DNA from: Streptomyces lincolnensis
GTDB lineage: Bacteria; Actinomycetota; Actinomycetes; Streptomycetales; Streptomycetaceae
DNA length: 64,000 nt
Assembly: GCF_001685355.1 (NCBI RefSeq)
Contig: NZ_CP016438.1
Span: forward strand, 1,674,001 to 1,738,000
Direction: 5' to 3'
The number at the start of each line of letters is the position of its first letter. Within the stretch, counting starts at the first letter, position 1. Positions 35,786-45,622 of this stretch are shown here, piece after piece. The position numbers and the translations under genes are program-made. The notes below the pieces were generated by a model. The model did no database searches, was not told the DNA's origin, and worked only from the letters and a program-made list of their open reading frames with translations.

Positions 35786-35842
35786 GACCAGCCGTAGGAA
35801 AAGACGGGCTGTGTGCCGTGCGGGACGGTGTTGCCTTTGGGG

Positions 35843-36526
35843 TCAGATGCCAAGCATGGTGTTGAGGTCGTCCAGGGACTTCACCGTCACGTAGTCGTAG
35901 CCGTGGGTCACCGGATCGCAGCCACGGTCCAGCAGGACCAGATTGCGGAAGCCCATGTCGTGCATCGACTGGTGGTCGTAGCGGGTGTGCGAGGCGACGT
36001 GCACGAAGTCCTCGGGGGACGCGTCGAGCTGGTCGAGCATGTACTCGAACGCGGCATAGCGGGGCTTGTAGTAGCCGGCCTGCTCCGCGGTGAAGACCGC
36101 GTGGAAGTCCGCCCCGAGCCGGGGCACGCTCTCGGCGAGGAAGGAGTCGTCCGCGTTGGAGAGAATCACCAGCTTGTAGTGCTCGCCCATCTTCTTCAGC
36201 GGCTCCACCACGTCCGGGTGGGGCCCCCAGCTCCGGATGCCGTCGGCGAACCGCTTGCCCGCGTCCGGCGCCGCCTTCACACCCCACTTGCGGCAGACCC
36301 GCTCGAAGGAGTCCTGCAACACCTGCTCGTACGGGTAATACTCGCCACGGACCTGGTCGTAGCGGTAGCCGCGGAACTCCCGGACGAACTGGTCCCACTG
36401 CTCGGCGGGAATCTGGTCGCCGACCAGCTCGTACGTGATCGGGTTCATCGGCCACTCGATCAACGTGCCGTAGCAGTCGAACGAGACGTACTTCGGGCGG
36501 AACTGCAACGAGGGAATCCTGTTCAT
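35843..36526 (-). CDS. HAD-superfamily hydrolase, (S)-2-haloacid dehalogenase-like
   Basis: 227 residues. Motif I SFDCYGTLIEW with the nucleophile Asp, motif II SNADDSFL, motif III Lys in GYYKPRYAAFE and motif IV HTRYDHQSMHDMG. The arrangement matches type II haloacid dehalogenase-like HAD proteins, though many members are phosphatases. It is the third gene of a minus-strand operon after a class III PLP enzyme and an APH-type kinase, so a phosphate or small hydroxy-acid substrate is as likely as a halo-acid. A paralogue lies at 49177. ATG 36526. Confidence 0.82.
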   Translation of the reverse strand: MNRIPSLQFRPKYVSFDCYGTLIEWPMNPITYELVGDQIPAEQWDQFVREFRGYRYDQVRGEYYPYEQVLQDSFERVCRKWGVKAAPDAGKRFADGIRSWGPHPDVVEPLKKMGEHYKLVILSNADDSFLAESVPRLGADFHAVFTAEQAGYYKPRYAAFEYMLDQLDASPEDFVHVASHTRYDHQSMHDMGFRNLVLLDRGCDPVTHGYDYVTVKSLDDLNTMLGI

Positions 36527-36565
36527 GAAGAGTTCCGATCTTTCTCTGAGGGAAGTTCGAGTTTT

Positions 36566-37645
36566 TCAGGCATGCCCATGACGCACTTGCCGGAGTTGGG
36601 CGATGACGTCGTCCAGGCTTACGGCCAAGGCGTGCTCGACATTGATCCAGTCGTCCTTGGCGTGACCGAGGAGGTACTCGCGCCGTTCGGGTGCGCGCTC
36701 CGCTCGCCAGTTGGTGAGGAGCGCGCGCAGTGTGAGTCGTGCCAGTGCGGCAATCGGGAGCAGCGGAAGTTCCGAGTCCTTGATCGGCCGCGTGCGTTGG
36801 TAGCCGGCGACGAGAGCGCAGGCCTCCCGCCAGGGATGATCCGGCGTCCTGGCGAGCAGGTTCGCCATGGGAACGGCGGGGTCGAAGATCACCGCACTGC
36901 GCACCGTGTCGCCGAAGTCGATGACACCGGTGATGAAGTGCTCGCTCTTCGGATCCACCACGACGTTGTAGGGGCTGAAGTCCCCGTGGATCACCTGTGC
37001 TTCGAGATCGCTCAGCCTCGGGACGACGTTTTCGCCGAAGAGCCGGAAGACCTTCTCAGCCAACTGACGGTGCTCGGGGTTCGACGTGTGCTCGACCAGT
37101 TCGGTGAGCTGGTGGAAGTGCCGGATGTCCCAGGCCAGACCTCGTCGGTCCGCCGGATGCGTGAACGTCCTGAGCGCCACGTCGACTCGCCCCAGCATCT
37201 CGCCCGCCTTGGCGAGCCGCTCGGCGTCCGGGCTCACCATGGCCAGGATCTGGCCTTCGACGAAGTCGAACACCCGCAGGACCCGAGGCCTGCCGTCGTT
37301 CAACCTGATCGTGACATGGTCGTCTCCGTCGGCGGTCAGCTTCACCCGCTGGACGGGCAAGTGCGGAGCGGTACTTTCGAGGTGGCGCATCGCTGCCGTC
37401 TGGAGGGCGACAACCGCCTCCGCCTCGTCAGGCGGTGAGACCTTCACGAGGTAGCTGCTCGAGTCGGTCCCGAGTCTGAACGTGTCGTCCTTCTCGGTGG
37501 CCAGTCGCTCCAAGCGCCCGGTGAGGCGATAGTGCTCCTGGAGCAAAATACTCACCAGCATCACGTCGATGGGCTCGTGGGACGACGTCAGGCCGCTCTC
37601 CTGGAGGAGCCGCTGTGCATAGTTCGTAGCTGGTGAGGTGTTCAC
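36566..37645 (-). CDS. APH-family kinase (hydroxylysine-kinase-like)
   Basis: 359 residues. The aminoglycoside-phosphotransferase fold: ATP-lobe strand DSSSYLVKVSPP with the Lys, catalytic loop QVIHGDFSPYNVVVD and metal motif TGVIDFGDTVRS. Similar proteins phosphorylate small hydroxylated amines (hydroxylysine kinase, homoserine and choline kinases). It lies between a class III PLP enzyme of AGXT2L type (24-base gap) and a HAD hydrolase (39-base gap). In animals hydroxylysine kinase is paired with an AGXT2L phospho-lyase, so this pair could first phosphorylate and then eliminate phosphate from an amino alcohol. This is inference. Antibiotic resistance is the less likely alternative given the operon. 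Confidence 0.78.
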   Translation of the reverse strand: MNTSPATNYAQRLLQESGLTSSHEPIDVMLVSILLQEHYRLTGRLERLATEKDDTFRLGTDSSSYLVKVSPPDEAEAVVALQTAAMRHLESTAPHLPVQRVKLTADGDDHVTIRLNDGRPRVLRVFDFVEGQILAMVSPDAERLAKAGEMLGRVDVALRTFTHPADRRGLAWDIRHFHQLTELVEHTSNPEHRQLAEKVFRLFGENVVPRLSDLEAQVIHGDFSPYNVVVDPKSEHFITGVIDFGDTVRSAVIFDPAVPMANLLARTPDHPWREACALVAGYQRTRPIKDSELPLLPIAALARLTLRALLTNWRAERAPERREYLLGHAKDDWINVEHALAVSLDDVIAQLRQVRHGHA

Positions 37646-37669
37646 GGTCAGTCCCTTCGGCCGGCCTTG

Positions 37670-39028
37670 TTACAGACGGTTCTTCGCGACCTCGGCGAAG
37701 GTCTCCAGGAATCGGGTCACATCGGCGGAGTCGAAGGCCAGCGGAGGGCGGATCTTCAGGGTGTTCGCCGAGGGGCCCGTGCCGCTGATGAGAATCCGGC
37801 GGTCTCGCATGTCGTTGATGACGTCGTCGGTCAGCGCGCGGTCCGGCTCGAGGGTGCCCCGGTCCTTCACGATCTCCACGCCCACGAACAGGCCGGCGCC
37901 GCGCACTTCGGCGACGTAGGGGGAGTCCTTGGTGATCTCCCTCAGCCCGGCGCGCAGAGCGTCGCCGCTGGTCAGGACGCGCTGCTGCACGTTCTCCTTC
38001 TCCAGGACGTCCAGCACCGCGGCGCCGGCCGCCACCGGGATCGAGCTGCCGCCGAAGGTGTTGAAGTAGCGGACGTTGCGTCCGAACTCCTCGCTGACCT
38101 CGGGGCGGAAGACCACACCCGAGATCGGAATTCCGTTGCCCATCGGCTTGCCCATGGTGACGATGTCCGGCACCACACCGTGGCGGGTGAAGCCCCACAT
38201 CGACTCCCCGAGCCGGGCGAACCCCGACTGCACCTCGTCCGCGATGTAGACGCCGCCGGCCGTGTGCACCTCCGCCACCACGGCCTGCATGTATCCGACG
38301 GGATCCGTGAAAATGCCGTCGCTGGAGTAGGCGCAGTCGGTGATCAGCGCGGCCAGCCGGTAGCCGTGGCGCTCCAGGTCGTCGATCGCGCCGCGCACCT
38401 GCTGCCGCATGTGCTCGGCGAGCGTGGATCCGGGCGCGACGAGGCGCGGGTCAGGAGCATCGATGAACCGGACGTTCGGGCCCAGCGGTGAGCCTGCGCC
38501 CAGCGTCGGCGAGAAGCTCGCCACCTCCCGGGTGAGGCCGTGGTAGGCCCAGCGGGTGACGATGATGCCCTCGCCGCCCGTGTGGAACCGGGCCACCCGC
38601 ACCGCCAGGTCGTTCGCCTCCGACCCGCTGCACGCGATGCTCAGCTTCGACAGCTCCTCGGGGAAGGTCGCCAGAAGCCGCTCCGCGTAGTCGACCAGGG
38701 CCTCCTGGGCGTAGCGCGTGTTGGTGTTGACCGCAGTCATCTGGCGGGCGACCGCCTCGGCCACGTGCGGGTGGGCGTGCCCGACACACGGAACGTTGTT
38801 GTAGGCGTCGAGATAGTCGTTGCCGTCCCGGTCGATCAGGTGGGCCCCATGACCGGAGACGAACTCGACCGGCTCCTTGTAGATGAGCGTGTACCCAGGG
38901 CCCAGCACCTTGTCGCGGCGCTGGATGGTCTCCTGGAGGTGTTCGGGGAGTTCGCTCAGTATCCCCGGATCGAACCTGTTGGGGTAGTGGGCGAGAGCCC
39001 GACTGATTGTCGAAGTCACGGCAGGCAC
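37670..39028 (-). CDS. Class III PLP enzyme, AGXT2L-like (aminotransferase or phospho-lyase)
   Basis: 452 residues. PLP-fold landmarks: DYLDAYNNVPCVGHAHPHVAE, SIACSGSEANDLAVRVAR, GVYIADEVQSGFARLGESMW and the PLP Lys in TMGKPMGNGIPISG. The YNNVxxVGHxHP signature is close to the alanine-glyoxylate aminotransferase 2-like group, members of which are O-phosphoethanolamine or 5-phosphohydroxylysine phospho-lyases. It is first in an operon with an APH kinase and a HAD hydrolase, and a clear promoter lies 43 bases upstream. Whether it transaminates or eliminates phosphate cannot be decided from the sequence. ATG 39028. Confidence 0.85.
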   Translation of the reverse strand: MPAVTSTISRALAHYPNRFDPGILSELPEHLQETIQRRDKVLGPGYTLIYKEPVEFVSGHGAHLIDRDGNDYLDAYNNVPCVGHAHPHVAEAVARQMTAVNTNTRYAQEALVDYAERLLATFPEELSKLSIACSGSEANDLAVRVARFHTGGEGIIVTRWAYHGLTREVASFSPTLGAGSPLGPNVRFIDAPDPRLVAPGSTLAEHMRQQVRGAIDDLERHGYRLAALITDCAYSSDGIFTDPVGYMQAVVAEVHTAGGVYIADEVQSGFARLGESMWGFTRHGVVPDIVTMGKPMGNGIPISGVVFRPEVSEEFGRNVRYFNTFGGSSIPVAAGAAVLDVLEKENVQQRVLTSGDALRAGLREITKDSPYVAEVRGAGLFVGVEIVKDRGTLEPDRALTDDVINDMRDRRILISGTGPSANTLKIRPPLAFDSADVTRFLETFAEVAKNRL

Positions 39029-39070
39029 ACCTTCAGTCTTTGTCCGGGGATGCTGGCTGCGTTGGCCGAA

Positions 39071-39105
39071 ATCGTAGCATAATTTATCTCAGTTTCAACG
39101 TGAGA
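39071..39105 (-). promoter_or_regulatory. Promoter with overlapping palindromic operator for the PLP enzyme-kinase-HAD operon
   Basis: On the minus strand, -35 TTGAAA (39098-39093) and -10 TACGAT (39076-39071) are 16 bases apart, 43 bases before the start codon. TCTCA-N9-TGAGA (39087-39105) overlaps the -35 box and is a candidate operator. The area is strikingly AT-rich for this genome. Confidence 0.65.
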
Positions 39106-39291
39106 CTAGAAGCTTCCTGCTCCCGCATTCTCGGCATCCCGGCAGGCCCCCGCATGCGGGATGAGGGGCGTTTCCGTCATCGCAATCTCGCCGCGACGGC
39201 CCCTGGAGCGCCGCCAATCCGGAGCGGGCAGCGCCTGTTGGGCACGCCTCTGGCTCGCCGCCGGGCCGGCGCGAGCCGGCATGTGTGCCGA

Positions 39292-39836
39292 GTGGGAAAG
39301 AGGGAGTCGCGTCCGTGGATCGTCTCGGACGAACTGTGGTCGCTATCGAGCCGTTGCTGCCCGAGCCGGGTCCGAAGGTGGTCGAGGGTAGGCCGCGGGT
39401 CCCTGACCGGCGGGCCTTGTGCGGGATCCTGTTCGTGCTGCATACCGGCATCCAGTGGGAGTACCTGCCACAGGAGCTGGGCTTCGGCTCGGGGGTGACG
39501 TGCCGGCGGCGCCCAGCCGCCTGGAACGAGGTCGGCGTCCGGGACGAACTGCACCTGGTGCTGCTGAAGAAGCTGCGGGCGGCGAAGAAGCCCGACTGGT
39601 CGCGGGCGGTGATCGATTCCTCTCATGTCCGGGCGGCCCCCGCAGCGGCCCGAAAGCGGTCCCAGCCCGGTCGACCGCGCACGGCCGGGCAGCAAGCACC
39701 ACGTCCTCACCGACGGCCGGGGCATCCCGCTCACGGTGTCGCTGACCGGCGGCAACCGCAACGACGTCACCCAACTCCTGCCCCTGCTCGACAAGGTCCC
39801 GGCAGTCGCCGGTGTCGTAGGCCGCCCGCGCCGGCG
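39292..39836 (+). mobile_element. IS5-family element copy 2, 3' truncated
   Basis: The same element as at 34970-35785 in opposite orientation, from GTGGGAAAGAGG to GCCGCCCGCGCCGGCG; the last third of the transposase is missing. The two one-base shifts of copy 1 (after DELWSL and before SGPSPVDRARPG) are also here. Sequence upstream of the start differs from copy 1. With copy 1 it brackets the PLP enzyme-kinase-HAD operon. Confidence 0.85.
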
Positions 39837-39882
39837 TCGGCACAAGCCGCGTCGTCAGGCGTGCGTGTTGGCTATATACAGG

Positions 39883-41361
39883 TCAAGTGGTGGGGCGCAG
39901 TGCGAGGTTGTAGTAGCGGATCTCCTGGTACTCCTCGAGTCCCTCGCTGCTTCCCTCGCGTCCGAGGCCGGACTGCTTGACCCCGCCGAACGGTGCGGCC
40001 GCGTTCGAGGGAACGCCCTGGTTGATGCCGACCAGTCCGGTGGCCAGGTGGTCGGCCACGTTGAAGGCGCGGTCGAGGTTCTCGGTGAAGACGTAGCCTG
40101 CCAAGCCGTGCTCGGTGTCGTTGGCGCGGGCGATGGCCTCGTCCTGCTGGGAGAAGCGCTGGATGGCGGCGATGGGACCGAAGATCTCGGTGTGGGCGAG
40201 GTCGGCGTCAGCCGGTACGTGGTCCAGGAGCGTCGGTGTGAAGAACGAGCCAAGGTGGCTGGGGGCCGAGCCGCCGGCGAGGAGGTGTGCGCCGCGGGAG
40301 GTCGCGTCCTCGACGAGGCCGGTGAGTCTCGTCACGGCGGTGTGGTCGATCACTGGGCCGAGCCCCACACCGGGGGCGAGTCCGTTGCCGACCTTCACGA
40401 CGGCCAGTCGCTCGGTGAGGGCTTCGACGAACGCGTCGGCTATGCCGTCCTGGACGAAGATGCGGTTGGCGGCAATACATGACTGGCCGCCGTTGCGTAT
40501 CTTGGCGGCGAACGCGCCGTCGACCGCCCGTTCCAGATCGGCGTCGTCGAAGATCAGCAGCGGGGCGTTGCCGCCCAGTTCCATGGAGCTCTTCAGTACG
40601 TTGTCCGCAGCCAGACGCAGCAGGACCTTGCCGACCGCGGTCGAGCCGGTGAAGGACACCTTGCGCACCCGTGGATCGGCCAGAACGGCGGTGCTGAAGG
40701 ACGGAGCATCGGTCGTGGTCACGACCTGCACCAGGTCTTCGGGCACACCGGCTGCGACTGCGAGTTGGACAGCGAAGATCGTGGTCAGAGGCGTATGAGG
40801 CGCGGGTTTGATGACCACGGGGCAGCCGGCGGCGAGCGCCGGGGCGATCTTGCGGGTGGCCATGGCGAGCGGGAAGTTCCACGGGGTGATGAGGACCGAC
40901 AACCCCACCGGTGCGCGCCGGGTGAGCAGACGGGCCCCACCGGCCGGAGCGTCGCGAAGGTTTCCGCCAGGGCGTACCGCTTCCTCGGCGTACCAGCGGA
41001 CGAAGTCAGCACCGTAGGAGATCTCGGCACGGGCCTCGGCGAGCGGCTTGCCCATCTCGCGGGTGATGAGCAGAGCGATCACCTCGGCGTTGCTGAGGAT
41101 GAGGTCGTGCCAGGCGCGGAGGATGTCGGCGCGGTGCCGGGTGTTGGTGGCAGCCCAGGAGCGGCCGGCTGCGTCGGCGCGGGCGACGGCGTCGAGGGAC
41201 TGGCGCGCGTTGAAGTCGGGGACCTGGGCGATCACCTGGCCGGTGGCCGGATCATGGACGTCGAAGGTGCGGGTCACGCCCGGTACGGCGAGGTGGAGGT
41301 TGGCCAGGACCTTGTCGGAGTCGGCGAGAACAGCGGGGTCGGCGTCGGGAAGGGTGCGCAT
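39883..41361 (-). CDS. NAD(P)-dependent aldehyde dehydrogenase (succinate-semialdehyde-like)
   Basis: 492 residues. PWNFPLAMATRKIAPALAAG, the nucleotide motif FTGSTAVGK, the general-base Glu in SMELGGNAPL and the catalytic Cys in GGQSCIAANRIF are present, as in GabD-type dehydrogenases. It oxidises an aldehyde, probably a semialdehyde, to an acid. The gene is on the minus strand between IS5 copy 2 and the remains of a class III aminotransferase whose C-terminus directly precedes it. ATG 41361 or GTG 41370 starts it. Association with the PLP enzyme-kinase operon is suggested by proximity only. Confidence 0.9.
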   Translation of the reverse strand: MRTLPDADPAVLADSDKVLANLHLAVPGVTRTFDVHDPATGQVIAQVPDFNARQSLDAVARADAAGRSWAATNTRHRADILRAWHDLILSNAEVIALLITREMGKPLAEARAEISYGADFVRWYAEEAVRPGGNLRDAPAGGARLLTRRAPVGLSVLITPWNFPLAMATRKIAPALAAGCPVVIKPAPHTPLTTIFAVQLAVAAGVPEDLVQVVTTTDAPSFSTAVLADPRVRKVSFTGSTAVGKVLLRLAADNVLKSSMELGGNAPLLIFDDADLERAVDGAFAAKIRNGGQSCIAANRIFVQDGIADAFVEALTERLAVVKVGNGLAPGVGLGPVIDHTAVTRLTGLVEDATSRGAHLLAGGSAPSHLGSFFTPTLLDHVPADADLAHTEIFGPIAAIQRFSQQDEAIARANDTEHGLAGYVFTENLDRAFNVADHLATGLVGINQGVPSNAAAPFGGVKQSGLGREGSSEGLEEYQEIRYYNLALRPTT

Positions 41362-41371
41362 GGTGGTCACT

Positions 41372-41490
41372 TGGCTTCCTGGGCGGAGAGACGGTGTCGA
41401 TGGCGGCCATAAGCTGCCGGAACTCGTCGTTGGTGGAGATGAAAGGCGGGTTGATCTGGACAGTGTTGCCGCGCAGGTCAGAGACGGGCG
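41372..41490 (-). pseudogene. Class III aminotransferase C-terminal remnant
   Basis: The minus strand reads VSDLRGNTVQINPPFISTND and EFRQLMAAIDTV, the usual C-terminus of omega-aminotransferases, with the rest replaced by IS110 sequence at about 41490. The lost gene probably formed a unit with the aldehyde dehydrogenase that follows. Confidence 0.65.
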
Positions 41491-41705
41491 CGCGGCAGGC
41501 TGCGGTGGAGCACGGAGTGAATCTGGTTCTTCGCGCGAATGCACTGACGCATCAGATGAGCGCGCCGCATGGTCACCCTGCGCAGCGTCTGGGTGCGCTC
41601 GTCCGCCAGCCACCTGCCTAAAAGGAAGTCTGTGGCCAGTAGCTGGACCAGGATTTCGCGCGTCGACCTTGTCGGTACGGTGGACACGGACGCTGACCGC
41701 GACGA
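41478..41705 (-). pseudogene. IS110-family transposase fragment
   Basis: One frame gives RTDKVDA and the next ILVQLLATDFLLGRWLADE, then RRAHLMRQCIRAKNQIHSVL: the central part of an IS110 transposase with a frameshift and both ends missing. It lies on the aminotransferase remnant. Confidence 0.7.
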
Positions 41706-41946
41706 AGCGCTCCAGGCCCTTGGCCGAAGCCCTCACCGGAATCGGCTGTCAGGCACCCCGGACCCGGGGGCGAGCATTCGATCCACATCGGCCCGGTCGC
41801 CGCCCGCGGGCCTGGACATGGGCCACTCGTCACGGCATCGGCGTCACACCGGCCAAGGCCCACACGCGCGCCGAAGGCGACGGCTTTGACCGGAGCAAAA
41901 GCCGGGCGGCCACGCTGCCGAACCGCTGCCGCAGGTCCGTGCCCTG
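41706..41946. other. Scar between IS110 fragment and ABC transporter
   Basis: About 240 bases without a recognisable gene, probably more IS110 or deletion debris. Confidence 0.4.
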
Positions 41947-42710
<764 letters not shown>

Positions 42711-42714
<4 letters not shown>

Positions 42715-43670
42715 AGCAGGGACTCCCTCGTGGTGGGAACTGGCTGGCCGGCCCCGGGCTCGGCCGAGGCGGCCGCCGGGGTCAGCTGTGCCCGGGTCGA
42801 GCGGGAGAAACGGCGCTCGATCATGGACTGCGGCACGCTCAGCACCAGCGTCATGATCAGGTACCAGAGGCTGGCCACTATCAGCAGCGGAATCGTCTGG
42901 TAATTGCGGGCGTAGATCGACTGTGCGCTGTTCAGCAGGTCGGCGACGCCCAGCACGCTCACCAGCGAGGTCTCCTTGAGCATGCCGATCACCTGGTTGC
43001 CGGTGGCCGGAATGACCGCCGGCATGGTCTGCGGAATGATCACATGGCGGAGCTTGGTGAACCCCGACATACCCAAGGACTCCGCGGCCTCGTGTTGTCC
43101 GCGGCTGACCGAGGCGAACCCGCCGCGGATGATCTCGGACATGTACGCGGCCTGGTTCAGCGTCAGCCCCACGACGGCCGCGGTCATCGGGGTCATGATC
43201 GCGTTCACGTTCACCGGCGTGGAGATGTGGGTGAACGGGATGCCGATCGAGAGGTGCGGGTACAGGGCCGCGATGTTGAACCAGAAGATCAACTGCACGA
43301 GCACCGGGGTACCGCGGAAGAAGGTGATGTAGAGCTGGGCGAGCCCGGAGACGGGTCGCTGCTGCGACATGCACATCACGGCCAGCAGCAGCCCGAGCAG
43401 GGTGCTCAGCGCCATGCTGACCGCGGTGAGAACAAGCGTGACCAGCAGGCCGTTGAGAATGGACTGGGTGGTGAAGTAGCTGAACACCACCGGCCAGCGA
43501 TAGTTCTCGTTCGTCACCGCGGTTGACACCAGACCGACCACGATCGCGATCGCGGCGGCCCAGGCGACGTAGTCGCGCGGACGTTTCGGCGTGATCCGCT
43601 TCTTTTCTTCGGCCAGTAGTTGTGACACCGGTCGGCTCCTGGTCTTCGTCTCGATCTGATCCGTGGACAT
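42711..43670 (-). CDS. Polar amino-acid ABC transporter, permease
   Basis: 319 residues. A cytoplasmic N-terminus, about five helices and the HisM/GlnP binding-protein-dependent permease motif [37 protein letters not shown], with [13 protein letters not shown] earlier. It is the membrane part of an importer with the adjacent ATPase and solute-binding protein; only one permease gene is present, so it would be a homodimer. The stop of the solute-binding gene lies one base upstream of its start. Confidence 0.93.
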
Positions 43671-43671
43671 G

Positions 43672-44628
43672 TCAGTCCTGCGGGACGGCCATGGCCGCGG
43701 TCTTGATCCCGAGGTCCTTGAAACCCCAGCGGCCCAGCGCCTGGGCGTACTTGGGGCTGTCGATGATCGACTGGATGGCAGCCTGGACCGCGGGGGTCAG
43801 CGACGAGTCCTTCTTCAGCGCGACGGCCACGGTCTTGGTGGCCACCAGGGGCTTGAGGACGTCGAACGTCTTCGGCTGCTGCGTGGCCGCCCACTGAAGC
43901 CCGGTGAAGTCGTACATCACCGCGTCGATCCGCTTGGACACAAGCTGGGTGAGAGCGTCGTTCACGCTGGGCAGCGTCACCGCGTTGATGGCCGGCTTGC
44001 CCTTGCTCGTACAGTCCTGCTTGGACAGCTGGGGCAGCCACTGCAGCTCCGCGGTGCTGCCGGACTGGACACCGACACGGTGCCCGCACAGCGTGTGGGT
44101 ACCCAGGCCCTGCGGATTTCCGTAGGGGACGGACACTCCGGTCCCGGCCTTGAAATAGTTGATCATGTCGAGCACCTTCAGCCGGTCCGCGGTGGCACCC
44201 ATGGTGGACGCCGTGAAGTCGTACCGGCCGGCCTGCAGTCCAGTGATGATGGTGTCGAACTTGACGTTGTTGAACTGCAGCTTCAGACCGAGCTTGGCGG
44301 CGATCAACCGGGCCATGTCCGGGTTGAACCCGATCGGCGTCTTGTTGTCCGACGCCATGAACGTGGTGGGCGGGCTGGTCAGGTCCATGGCCACCGAGAG
44401 CGTGCCCTTGGCCTTCACCGCCGCGGGCAGCAGCTTCACCGCCTTCGCATCCGGCTTCACACCGACCGAGATGTCATCGGTGTGCTCGGCCGACGAACCG
44501 GAACCTCCGCCCTGCGCCGCGCCCTTGGACCCCACGTCCTGCGCGGTGCCGCCCGCTCCACACGCGGCGAGCGCGAGGGCCAGGGCCGTCGTGACAATCG
44601 GGACGCTCAAGTGTCTTGTGATTCGCAT
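43672..44628 (-). CDS. Polar amino-acid ABC transporter, solute-binding lipoprotein
   Basis: 318 residues. Signal peptide with lipobox ALALAACG, an SBP family 3 fold (TLSVAMDLTSPPTTFMASDN, KTPIGFNPDMARLIAAKLG, GVQSGSTAELQWL, SKRIDAVMYDFTG). Binds a polar amino acid outside the cell and delivers it to the permease. AAGGAG precedes ATG 44628. The ligand is unknown; neighbours that process hydroxy- or D-amino acids suggest one of those. Confidence 0.92.
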   Translation of the reverse strand: MRITRHLSVPIVTTALALALAACGAGGTAQDVGSKGAAQGGGSGSSAEHTDDISVGVKPDAKAVKLLPAAVKAKGTLSVAMDLTSPPTTFMASDNKTPIGFNPDMARLIAAKLGLKLQFNNVKFDTIITGLQAGRYDFTASTMGATADRLKVLDMINYFKAGTGVSVPYGNPQGLGTHTLCGHRVGVQSGSTAELQWLPQLSKQDCTSKGKPAINAVTLPSVNDALTQLVSKRIDAVMYDFTGLQWAATQQPKTFDVLKPLVATKTVAVALKKDSSLTPAVQAAIQSIIDSPKYAQALGRWGFKDLGIKTAAMAVPQD

Positions 44629-44825
44629 GGGTTTACTCCTTACAAACGGGGAAAGCGCGCTGGGAGCCGCTCAGATCCCGGATGGGTGGCTGTTTGGAAC
44701 TGGCTGGGGCGATCCGGAACTCGTCAGACTGGGCGTTGGGCCTGGTGGGGTGCCGAGGGCATTCGCTCATCGCGTCGACCGGACCTGCGGTTCGCGACCT
44801 GCACGTACGACAAGGGCAGGGGTGT

Positions 44826-45560
44826 TCAGAAGGCGGTGTATCCGCCGTCGACGGGGAGGACTGCTCCGGTGATGTACGTCGACTCCGATGATGCGAAGAA
44901 GAGGGCCGCGTCGGCGACTTCTTCGGGGGTGGCGAGGCGTTGGAGCGGGATCTGGGTCTCGCGCTCGCGGCGGTAGGCCTCCGGGTCGGGGCTGCGCTGG
45001 ATCGCCGTTTCGATGACCGGGGTGGCGGTCAGACCTGGGGCGACGACGTTGACGCGGATGTTGCGCGGGGCCCATTCGATCGCCGCGCCCTTGGCGAGCA
45101 TGATGAGGCCTCCCTTGGCGGCGGAGTACAGGACTTCCCCGGGCTTTCCGACCATGCCGAGTCGGGAACTGACGCAGACGAAGGAGCCTCCTTCGGGGGG
45201 CATCAGCGGCGCGAAGTGCTTCATCACCAGGAACGCGCTGAGCAGGTTGCTGTCGAGCACGTTCTTCGCGTCGTCGTAGGGCATCTCGGTGAGCGGGCTG
45301 CTGGCCTGGAGGCCGTGGTTGATGACGACGACGTCGACGGTGCCGAGGGACTCGGCGGCCTGGTTGGCCAGGGCCTCGACGAACGCCTCGTCGTTGAGGT
45401 CTCCAGGGACGTACAGGTCGTCGGTCTGGGCGGTGTCGAGTTGCTCCCTGCGGCCGGTGAGCAGCAGTCGCGCGCCCTCGCGGCGGAAGTGGGAACTCAC
45501 CGCCTGCCCTATGCCACTGCTGGCACCGGTCACCAGGGCCGCGACGTTCTTGAGTCTCAT
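44826..45560 (-). CDS. Short-chain dehydrogenase/reductase
   Basis: 244 residues. NAD(P)-binding VTGASSGIGQAV, NHG in VVVINHGLQ, catalytic Ser-Tyr-Lys (CVSSRLGMV then VLYSAAKGG) and C-terminal PEEVADAALFFASSESTYITGAVLPVDGG. It would oxidise or reduce a hydroxy/keto group, perhaps of the amino-acid substrate of the adjoining PLP enzyme. It sits between the D-threonine-aldolase-like gene and the ABC genes on the same strand, with a 197-base gap before the latter. A decayed SDR C-terminus occurs again at 50405. Confidence 0.92.
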   Translation of the reverse strand: MRLKNVAALVTGASSGIGQAVSSHFRREGARLLLTGRREQLDTAQTDDLYVPGDLNDEAFVEALANQAAESLGTVDVVVINHGLQASSPLTEMPYDDAKNVLDSNLLSAFLVMKHFAPLMPPEGGSFVCVSSRLGMVGKPGEVLYSAAKGGLIMLAKGAAIEWAPRNIRVNVVAPGLTATPVIETAIQRSPDPEAYRRERETQIPLQRLATPEEVADAALFFASSESTYITGAVLPVDGGYTAF

Positions 45561-45622
45561 GTCAGGCACTCCTTTAGAAGAATGCGGCGGCTCGGGTACG
45601 AGGTCTCTCGTCCCGGGGCCGG

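Noticed and set aside
35843..36526. Firm call as a haloacid dehalogenase
   Set aside because: The HAD motifs do not separate dehalogenases from phosphatases without the active-site structure, and context suggests phosphate chemistry.
36566..37645. Antibiotic resistance phosphotransferase
   Set aside because: Although of APH fold, it sits in a catabolic operon and looks closer to hydroxylysine/amino-alcohol kinases.
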